In this document: piece by piece, positions 1 through 4,927 of the stretch
Position numbering within the stretch: the stretch's first letter is position 1
Layout of the letters: each line of letters starts with the position of its first letter
Source of the DNA: CAG-882 sp050874385
GTDB lineage: Bacteria; Bacillota; Clostridia; Lachnospirales; Lachnospiraceae
Direction: 5' to 3'
DNA: 7,691 nt
Assembly (NCBI GenBank): GCA_050874385.1
Contig: JBNMKO010000125.1
Coordinates: 1 to 7,691, forward strand
Notes under the pieces: generated by a model
Database searches by the model: none
What the model saw: only the letters and a program-made list of their open reading frames with translations
Told to the model about the DNA's origin: nothing
Translations under genes and position numbers: made by a program

Positions 1-1
1 A

Positions 2-40
2 GTCGAGTAGACTAAGACCTCTCAATCTTAGCCCCTCACA
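2..40 (-). ncRNA. Group II intron domain VI with branch-point adenosine
   Basis: On the minus strand GGCTAAGA pairs with TCTTAGTC (8 bp with one G-U) around a short loop. Below it GAGG pairs with the right-hand TACTC region, leaving the A at position 8 unpaired. That bulged A is the seventh base from the proposed 3' splice site at position 2, the usual place for the lariat branch point. This fold fixes the 3' end of the intron to within about one base. Confidence 0.8.
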
Positions 41-73
41 GATCCGTACGTGCGGCTTTCCCGCATACGGCTC
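41..73 (-). ncRNA. Group II intron domain V (catalytic hairpin)
   Basis: Read on the minus strand, GAGCCGTA pairs with TACGGATC, then TGCGG pairs with CCGCA across the two-base CG bulge characteristic of domain V, capped by a GAAAG loop. The AGC catalytic triad is at bases 2-4 of the hairpin. The hairpin is 33 bases against the usual 34, and the triad G faces an A (GGATC) where the consensus has a U forming a G-U wobble (GGTTC). These departures are seen directly; whether they reduce splicing is unknown. Confidence 0.85.
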
Positions 74-91
74 CTCATAGTAACATTCGCT

Positions 92-1387
92 TCAATATAA
101 ACAATAGTACGTTTTGGGTTTTGCTAACGGGTAATACTTAAGCATTTCCACAAATCCATTCCATGTGTATGCCCGTCTACAACCTCTCCGATTCATAGCT
201 TTGAATAGAAACTGTTGTACTCTATGCAGAAATGTTGTTATCTTCCGAAAATTCCATGTAACACCATAATACCGATAGTGCCCGATTAATTTTACATTCA
301 ACTCTTTGATTATTTCTCGCATCGGTCGGTTTCGATTATCGTAAATCCAGTTCTTGTATCCTCTAACCTTTTGTTCAAACTTCTTTCTTGAAGTCTGTAC
401 TTTAGGCACGAAACCTCCTTTTCGAGTTTTGCTACAGTAGAAGGTAAAACCAAGAAAATCAAATGTTTCAGGCTTACCTTCTCCCTTTGCTCTACGATTT
501 TGCTCTGCAAATCTCCCAAATTCAATCAGTCTGCTTTTACTACTTTCCAGTTCCAGTCCAAACTTTTCCATTCGTTCCTTTAACTCTTTATAGTATCTTT
601 CAGCTTCTGACTTATATTGAAATCCTGCAACAAAATCATCCGCAAAGTTGACGAGTAAACACTCTCCCTGCATCTCCCTTTGCACCACCAGTTTGAACCA
701 CAACGTCAGCACATGATGCATGTATATATTTGCAAGCATCGGACTCATTACTGAGCCTTGTGCCGAACCTTCCTCTGTTGGCTCAAATTTACCTTGTTCC
801 ATTATTCCTGCTTTAAGGTATTTACGTATTAGCCACAGTAAGTTCTTATCCTGTATGTTCCATTCAAGAAACTTCATCATCCAATCATGGTCGATATGGT
901 CAAAGAACCCTTTGATATCAGCATCTACGATATAGCTGTTTTTTCCATAGCTTATCCGTTGGTATACCTCTTTTATTGCTTCGTGACACCCCCTATTCGG
1001 TCTAAATCCATACATGCAGTTTAGGAATCTCGGTTCATAAATGGCTCCCAGTATTTTCTTCACTGCCATTTGTACAATCTTATCCTCATAGGAAGCAATC
1101 CCTAGTGGTCGTTTCTTTCCATTTCCTTTGGGTATATATACCCTCAGTGACGGAAGTGGCTTAAAAGATTTGTTTTTCAACCTTTGTACTAGTTCCTTGA
1201 TATTTCTATCAAGGTTCTTCCCATACGCATCCTTAGTTACCTTGTCAATTCCGACTGCTTTGTTCCCATCTAATTCCTTATGGCACTGCTTTAGCATATC
1301 TTCATTTATCAAATGGTACACTGATGTAAATATAGGATGCTTTGATGTTGCCGATATCTCAGCTATTCTTACTAATTTCGTTTCCAT
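92..1387 (-). CDS. ltrA: Group II intron-encoded reverse transcriptase/maturase
   Basis: This 431-residue protein should bind its own intron RNA, help it fold and splice, and copy it into DNA during retrohoming. Reverse transcriptase blocks appear in order: IPKGNGKKRPLGIAS (85-99), the first catalytic aspartate region DADIKGFFD (155-163), SAQGSVMSPMLANIYMH (208-224), the active-site box FADD (248-251), and FDFLGFTF (309-316). The maturase/thumb X domain follows (about 330-395), with HYRYYGVTWNF at 370-380. The C-terminus RRAYTWNGFVEMLKYYPLAKPK looks intact and is followed by only a few residues, so there is no HNH endonuclease domain; ORFs of about 420-430 residues without one are usual for classes C to F. 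The second active-site box reads FADD instead of the commoner YADD, and its two aspartates are kept. The start is supported by GGAGG at 1397-1393, 5 bases before the ATG. No frameshift or internal stop is seen, so it may be active. The call is not in doubt; the class D placement is tentative. Confidence 0.95.
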   Translation of the reverse strand: METKLVRIAEISATSKHPIFTSVYHLINEDMLKQCHKELDGNKAVGIDKVTKDAYGKNLDRNIKELVQRLKNKSFKPLPSLRVYIPKGNGKKRPLGIASYEDKIVQMAVKKILGAIYEPRFLNCMYGFRPNRGCHEAIKEVYQRISYGKNSYIVDADIKGFFDHIDHDWMMKFLEWNIQDKNLLWLIRKYLKAGIMEQGKFEPTEEGSAQGSVMSPMLANIYMHHVLTLWFKLVVQREMQGECLLVNFADDFVAGFQYKSEAERYYKELKERMEKFGLELESSKSRLIEFGRFAEQNRRAKGEGKPETFDFLGFTFYCSKTRKGGFVPKVQTSRKKFEQKVRGYKNWIYDNRNRPMREIIKELNVKLIGHYRYYGVTWNFRKITTFLHRVQQFLFKAMNRRGCRRAYTWNGFVEMLKYYPLAKPKTYYCLY

Positions 1388-1397
1388 TATTTCCTCC

Positions 1398-1868
1398 GTC
1401 CCTGAGTACGGATAATGTGTCCTCAGTAAGACCTTTACTATGCAATCCCCTTCCCTCCATCGGCATTACCCGATTTCTACAGTACTATGGGATTGTCCGA
1501 CTGCCTACCATTCATTTGAAATTCTCCGTTTTCAGTTGCAACTTCATACTCTTTTTCGAGAAATGGCAGGTTCTCCCCAGTTGATGTGTATTCAAAATGT
1601 AAAACATGATTGGTTCTCTGACTCCGCAGTGCCACATAATACTCGCCATATCGCATTACATGATATTGTCTTCCGCACCAGTTAAGACGTCGACCGACTG
1701 AAGTTAACGTTTCGAAGCTCAATCACTATTCAACCCTGCTTTCTTGCTGTCTACGCTTGTCAGATGCCGTTACCGACATTATCCCAAGACTCGCTATTAT
1801 CTGGTTGGCTAAACCTTAGATAAACCGGATTCCCACCGGCTTGACTACACACCCTTGGCTGGGCGCAC
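1398..1868 (-). ncRNA. Intron RNA, domains I to III and start of domain IV (no protein gene)
   Basis: This roughly 470-base stretch between the kinase gene and the maturase start is intron structural RNA. It opens with GTGCGCCCAGCC and contains several local stems, for example CCGG near 1833 with CCGG near 1822 on the minus strand, and the EBS1 candidate at 1582-1575. A small open frame on the minus strand (1722-1477) has no ribosome binding site and no recognisable product, so it is treated as chance. I did not assign exact domain boundaries within this stretch. Confidence 0.75.
1575..1582 (-). other. EBS1 candidate (exon-binding site 1) of the group II intron
   Basis: On the minus strand this reads AACTGGGG. 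It can pair with the last eight bases of the 5' exon, TTCCAGTT, through six Watson-Crick pairs and two G-U pairs. It lies about 290 bases into the intron, a plausible position within domain I. A second AACTGG at 1683-1678 gives only six pairs, so this copy is preferred, but the choice rests on pairing alone and not on a full domain I fold. Confidence 0.6.
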
Positions 1869-1876
1869 AACTGGAA
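1869..1876 (-). other. IBS1 candidate: 5' exon target of the intron
   Basis: The eight bases directly before the intron, TTCCAGTT on the minus strand, are complementary to the EBS1 candidate at 1582-1575. They lie between the kinase stop codon (1880-1878) and the splice junction, so the intron targets the 3' untranslated stretch and leaves the coding sequence unbroken. Confidence 0.6.
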
Positions 1877-1877
1877 T

Positions 1878-2408
1878 TTAGATTCTTGAAATTATTTCAA
1901 TAGTTTCATTGATAATGCTCTCAAGTTCTTTAGCACCATCAATCACATAATCGCAAGTTGACAAATGATTTTCCGCCATCTGAATATAGGCTATTCTTGC
2001 ACATTTTAAATATGTATCCATTTCATTGCGAATTTCATCTGACGTAACCTCTTTCATATCTCTAAGAACTCTTCGAGCCATTGCTATATCTAATGGTGTG
2101 TCAATAAATATGCAACAATCCAAATAAGGTTTTATCATCTGATGTTGGTATGCAAATGGATAGTCCAACAGTAAACAGTCATATTCACCACTGCGGATAA
2201 TTTTATCAATATCAGTTTTTAACGGGGATAAGTCCCATACATGAACATCTGCACCTTCTGATATCCATTTTGAAAAGTCTTCGACTTCTCCTTCAAATGA
2301 GTAGTCATCAAAGTGAAGTGATGCTGTTCTTGGAAGCCTATCTTTGATTGCATTTACGACTGTTGTTTTTCCACCTGCTGTCACAGCTCCAATAGCTATT
2401 ATTTTCAT
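1878..2408 (-). CDS. Small P-loop kinase, uridine-kinase-like, substrate unknown
   Basis: This 176-residue cytosolic protein has the layout of a nucleoside-monophosphate/uridine-kinase-like phosphotransferase. The P-loop AVTAGGKT is at residues 8-15, following the hydrophobic strand MKIIAIG. HFDDYSFEG (32-40) sits where related kinases bind substrate through an acidic residue. YDCLLLDYPF (76-85) is a Walker-B-like strand, and FIDTPLDIAMARRVLRD (101-117) has the P-loop kinase strand followed by an arginine-rich lid. It is somewhat shorter than classical uridine kinases (about 200-210 residues), so it may phosphorylate something other than uridine; the substrate cannot be read from sequence. 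AGGAG at 2419-2415, 6 bases before the ATG, fixes the start. It is divergent from ridA, and its stop is 9 bases before a group II intron, so any native terminator of this gene lies beyond the intron and outside the window. Confidence 0.8.
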   Translation of the reverse strand: MKIIAIGAVTAGGKTTVVNAIKDRLPRTASLHFDDYSFEGEVEDFSKWISEGADVHVWDLSPLKTDIDKIIRSGEYDCLLLDYPFAYQHQMIKPYLDCCIFIDTPLDIAMARRVLRDMKEVTSDEIRNEMDTYLKCARIAYIQMAENHLSTCDYVIDGAKELESIINETIEIISRI

Positions 2409-2443
2409 TATATTCTCCTATAAATTTCGATTTATATATCCTT

Positions 2444-2472
2444 ATTCTACCATAAATTTTTCTTGCACGCAA
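2444..2472 (-). promoter_or_regulatory. Probable sigma-A promoter of the kinase gene
   Basis: On the minus strand a good -10 box, TAGAAT (2449-2444), lies 17 bases downstream of a weak -35, TTGCGT (2472-2467). The -10 is 35 bases before the start codon, leaving a short leader that contains the AGGAG site. The weak -35 makes this a moderate call. Confidence 0.45.
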
Positions 2473-2484
2473 ACATATATTCTG

Positions 2485-2513
2485 TTTACATTTTCCTTGC
2501 GGCGCGTTAAAAT
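2485..2513 (+). promoter_or_regulatory. Sigma-A promoter of ridA
   Basis: TTTACA (2485-2490) and TAAAAT (2508-2513) are separated by exactly 17 bases, each one mismatch from the sigma-A consensus boxes. Transcription would start near 2520, giving a leader of about 27 bases that carries GGAGG at 2533-2537. The promoter diverges from that of the kinase; the two -35 regions are about 12 bases apart. Confidence 0.6.
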
Positions 2514-2546
2514 ATAAGAAAATATATTTTATGGAGGCAGACAATT

Positions 2547-2918
2547 ATGAAATTAGTTAATACACCAGACGCTCCTGCGGCAATCGGTCCATACTCACAG
2601 GGATTTATCACCAACGGCTTCTTCTTCTCATCAGGACAGGTTCCTCTTGACCCTGCTACAGGTGAAGTTGTCGGTACAACCATTGATGAGCAGACAGAAC
2701 AGGTTATGAAAAACCTCGGCGCACTCCTCTCTGCGGCTGGAGTTTCTTATGAAAATGTTGTAAAGACAACATGTTTCCTCGCAGACATGGGAGATTTTGG
2801 AAAATTCAACGAGATTTACGCTAAGTACTTCACAGGCAAGCCTGCCCGTTCATGCGTGGCAGTAAAGACACTTCCTAAGAATGTGCTGTGCGAGGTTGAG
2901 GTTATCGCTGAGGTGTAA
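2547..2918 (+). CDS. ridA: RidA, enamine/imine deaminase (YjgF/YER057c/UK114 family)
   Basis: RidA hydrolyses reactive 2-aminoacrylate and other enamine/imine intermediates released by PLP enzymes such as serine/threonine dehydratase, protecting other PLP enzymes; it works as a cytosolic homotrimer. The 123-residue length is typical. Family signatures are present: IGPYSQG (13-19), FFSSGQVPLDP (26-36), and the active-site segment PARSCVAVKTLPK (99-111). In that segment Arg101 corresponds to the substrate-carboxylate-binding arginine (Arg105 in E. coli RidA), followed by the conserved Cys103 and the Glu-rich end CEVEVIAEV with Glu116. GGAGG at 2533-2537, 9 bases before the ATG, fixes the start. 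The gene stands alone: its own promoter is upstream and a hairpin terminator begins 6 bases after its stop. No amino-acid biosynthesis partner lies next to it in this window. Confidence 0.96.
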   Translation: MKLVNTPDAPAAIGPYSQGFITNGFFFSSGQVPLDPATGEVVGTTIDEQTEQVMKNLGALLSAAGVSYENVVKTTCFLADMGDFGKFNEIYAKYFTGKPARSCVAVKTLPKNVLCEVEVIAEV

Positions 2919-2924
2919 AATCAT

Positions 2925-2966
2925 AATACATCTAAGACAGTGTTTTTTACTGCCTTAGATGTATTT
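2925..2966 (+). terminator. Rho-independent terminator after ridA, probably bidirectional
   Basis: AATACATCTAAG pairs with CTTAGATGTATT (12 bp), and after one A/C mismatch CAGT pairs with ACTG around a short T-rich loop, followed by TTTT. It starts 6 bases after the ridA stop. The convergent AAA/nuclease gene ends at 2972 and reads into the same hairpin from the other side, with a T-poor tail in that direction, so termination should be stronger for ridA. Confidence 0.85.
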
Positions 2967-2971
2967 TCACA

Positions 2972-4678
2972 CTATTGTGCTATCAGCACTCTTTTTCCTT
3001 CAAATGCAAAACCGTAATGTCTTATGCGCTCCTTCACAATACCTCTGGATAAAAGTTCTGCATCGTAATTCTTATCTTCTATCTGCTTTAATGCTGAGCA
3101 TACCGTGTCCTCAAGCGAATGTTCCTTTCTTGGATTGTATACCTTAAATTCTATCACTATAGCCGGAAGCTCCTTTTTCTTTGGTATCATCATTATGTCG
3201 TATCTTCCAAATCCACTTTCTCTGTTCGAGCGGATTTCATAATTTTCTGCCTGCTCAACCATAAGCCCGAGCACAAAGCCATGGTAAAATCTTTCAGGAC
3301 GGGCTTTTTCTGACTGATGTGTGCCGACATCGAAGTTGCTGATTGTGACAAGCGCAACGTCATTCATATATTCATTCATCGCTTCCACATCACCATAAAT
3401 TAAAGCCTGAACAAAATCACTATAATTTGAGTCGTTGTCATCAAACCACCCTCTGAACATATTGGAAAACATGCTTCTAGTCTCAAGATTTGTAACTGAC
3501 AAATGATACCACGGGTCCATGAGCTCGCCTCTATACTCCACTGTATCAGGCTTCAAATAACCACTTGCCATCAAAAGGCTCCATATGGCATTTTTATTTC
3601 GTCCAAGCTGGTTAAACACTATCTGCTCATCAAAGTTGACAGCTATTTCTTTGCCGCTTATCAAATCTTCCATCATCTGCTTTATATCCGGCGGTGCCGT
3701 CTGTATAAGCTTACTCACAAGCCCATTGGAACTTGTCGATGCCCAGTAGGGTCTTAACTTTTTTTCTTTTAGGAAGTTTGTTATTGACCAAGGATTATAT
3801 ATATCCTTATGTGAACCAAATACAAATCCGTCATACCATCTCTTCACATCGGATTTACACTTTCCAAGCCCCATATCTTCAAGCGACTTAAATACCTCAT
3901 CCTCAGTAAATCCAAAGCATGTACTATACCTATCGGATGTGGTTGTGACAACAGTCAGATTATTCAGGTCAGAAAATATTGACTCCTTTGAAACTCTCGT
4001 GATTCCTGTCATTACCGCGCGCTCAAGATATGTGTTGGTCTTGAAAGTATTATTAAAAATATTGCGTATAAACGATGTAAATTCATCCCAATATCCATGA
4101 ATGTACGCCTCCTGCATCGGTGTGTCATACTCGTCAAGCAGTACAATTACTTTCTTTTTGTAGTATCTTTCCAAAAAGCCACATAACATGTTTATGGAAG
4201 AATAGCACATTGCGTCCTCCATGTACATAGTCATGTTTTCAAACATTTCCTTCTCATTCTCGCTTAAAAGTTCACTCTCAAGCAGATATCTGTTCTGTTC
4301 GTACAGAACCGCAATCTGCCCCTTAATCTGCATTTTTGCATCTCTTATATTATCCGACTTAATTCCGGCAAAGCTCAAAAATATCACAGGATATGACCCC
4401 TGTAGCTTTCTGTATTTGTCATCTTCCCACACAGAAAGCCCCTCAAACAAATCTCCCCTGCCAGTATACTGATTTGAAAAGAAACAGTTGAGCATACTCA
4501 TGTTGAGCGTCTTTCCAAAGCGGCGCGGGCGGGTTATAAGCGTAACATCATCACCGGAACTCCACCATTCCTTGATAAATGCTGTCTTATCAATATAAAA
4601 AAAATTGCCCTTCCTTATGGCTGCAAAATTCTGCTTTCCTATACTTATATTTTTTACATTATTTATACTATTCTCCAT
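2972..4678 (-). CDS. AAA-ATPase-like protein with C-terminal PD-(D/E)XK nuclease domain
   Basis: Numbered from the preferred start, this 568-residue soluble protein matches the widespread but functionally undefined family with an N-terminal AAA-ATPase-like domain and a C-terminal PDDEXK_9-type domain (family names from memory). After the family's opening IGKQNFAAIRKGNFFYIDKT (13-32) come the Walker A RPRRFGKT (50-57) and Walker B VIVLLDEYD (177-185, with the Asp-Glu pair). GITRVS (225-230) and the diagnostic WYDGFVFG...IYNPWS (281-298) follow. Near the end, FGRYD (490-494) and VIEFK (508-512) supply the Asp...Glu-X-Lys triad of a PD-(D/E)XK fold, so both active sites look intact. A TTG 9 codons upstream (4705) keeps the frame open, but the ATG at 4678 is preferred because GAGGGG at 4690-4685 lies 6 bases before it. 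It is monocistronic, with its own promoter and a terminator on each side. A nucleic-acid cleaving or processing role is inferred; the biological target is unknown. Confidence 0.85.
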   Translation of the reverse strand: MENSINNVKNISIGKQNFAAIRKGNFFYIDKTAFIKEWWSSGDDVTLITRPRRFGKTLNMSMLNCFFSNQYTGRGDLFEGLSVWEDDKYRKLQGSYPVIFLSFAGIKSDNIRDAKMQIKGQIAVLYEQNRYLLESELLSENEKEMFENMTMYMEDAMCYSSINMLCGFLERYYKKKVIVLLDEYDTPMQEAYIHGYWDEFTSFIRNIFNNTFKTNTYLERAVMTGITRVSKESIFSDLNNLTVVTTTSDRYSTCFGFTEDEVFKSLEDMGLGKCKSDVKRWYDGFVFGSHKDIYNPWSITNFLKEKKLRPYWASTSSNGLVSKLIQTAPPDIKQMMEDLISGKEIAVNFDEQIVFNQLGRNKNAIWSLLMASGYLKPDTVEYRGELMDPWYHLSVTNLETRSMFSNMFRGWFDDNDSNYSDFVQALIYGDVEAMNEYMNDVALVTISNFDVGTHQSEKARPERFYHGFVLGLMVEQAENYEIRSNRESGFGRYDIMMIPKKKELPAIVIEFKVYNPRKEHSLEDTVCSALKQIEDKNYDAELLSRGIVKERIRHYGFAFEGKRVLIAQ

Positions 4679-4746
4679 GTAAATCCCCTCTTTCATAATC
4701 TGCAAACATCATGTTGTAAGCACAGCACACTCAATTAACTGTATTT

Positions 4747-4775
4747 ATATTAACATAATGTATCATCTTTAGCAA
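4747..4775 (-). promoter_or_regulatory. Probable sigma-A promoter of the AAA/nuclease gene
   Basis: On the minus strand TTGCTA (4775-4770) and TAATAT (4752-4747) are spaced by 17 bases. The -10 lies about 70 bases before the preferred ATG at 4678, and the promoter is downstream of the terminator at 4872-4811. This suggests the gene is transcribed independently of the DUF2264 gene. Confidence 0.5.
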
Positions 4776-4810
4776 TGCCATTAACATCTATTAATTTTGA
4801 GAATAATGAC

Positions 4811-4872
4811 AAAAAATCTCCGTTTCAGCGCATAGTCATTATAAACTCTATGTATTGAAAACGGAGATTTTA
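4811..4872 (-). terminator. Two-tier hairpin terminator after the DUF2264 gene
   Basis: The arms AAAATCTCCGTTTCA (4813-4827) and TGAAAACGGAGATTTT (4856-4871) pair over 15 bp with one bulged A. Inside them CATAG (4831-4835) can pair with CTATG (4848-4852). On the minus strand the hairpin ends in TTTTTT (4816-4811), so it should stop transcripts of the DUF2264 gene, whose stop is 56 bases upstream. The plus-strand tail (TTTTATTT) is also T-rich, but no plus-strand gene precedes it. Confidence 0.85.
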
Positions 4873-4927
4873 TTTACCTAAAAAAACATTATCAAAATAA
4901 TATCACATTGGCAAGTACAAACAGGTT

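Larger units (their letters stand above)
2..1868 (-). mobile_element. Group II intron, apparently full length, with internal reverse transcriptase gene
   Basis: Read on the minus strand, the element begins GTGCGCCCAGCC at 1868, matching the group II 5' consensus GTGYG, and ends CTACTCGAC at 2, matching the 3' consensus AY. Near the 3' end it has a recognisable domain V (73 to 41) and domain VI (40 to 2) with a bulged adenosine at position 8, seven bases from the 3' end, where lariat introns have the branch point. A maturase/reverse transcriptase frame occupies the domain IV position and stops 18 bases before domain V. The last 8 bases of the 5' exon pair with an internal EBS1 candidate, which supports the 5' boundary. 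The total is about 1.87 kb, normal for an ORF-bearing bacterial intron. It lies in the sense direction 9 bases after the stop of the upstream kinase gene, so it would be transcribed as read-through from that gene. The protein resembles bacterial class D introns (IIB-like RNA); that class call is from memory of the family. Confidence 0.9.

Noticed and set aside
92..1387. Retron, diversity-generating or CRISPR-linked reverse transcriptase
   Set aside because: The gene is enclosed by a group II 5' end, domain V and domain VI, and has a maturase X domain. No template/variable repeats, msr/msd RNA or cas genes are present.
1678..1683. Second AACTGG as EBS1
   Set aside because: It gives only six pairs with the 5' exon against eight for the copy at 1582-1575; kept as a fallback if domain I folding favours it.
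1477..1722. Minus-strand open frame of 81 codons upstream of the maturase
   Set aside because: It lies in intron domain I, overlaps the EBS1 candidate, and has no ribosome binding site or recognisable product; structural RNA explains the sequence better.
2338..2544. Short minus-strand frame overlapping the kinase start and the divergent promoters
   Set aside because: It covers both promoters, has no ribosome binding site, and its residues copy the kinase gene in another frame.
4679..4705. TTG start nine codons upstream for the AAA/nuclease protein
   Set aside because: The ATG at 4678 has a well-spaced GAGGGG site, which lies inside the extended frame; the TTG has no ribosome binding site.
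4706..4927. Riboswitch or small RNA between the AAA/nuclease and DUF2264 genes
   Set aside because: The hairpin has the length, T tail and position of a plain terminator, and the rest is explained by a promoter; no known riboswitch core was recognised.
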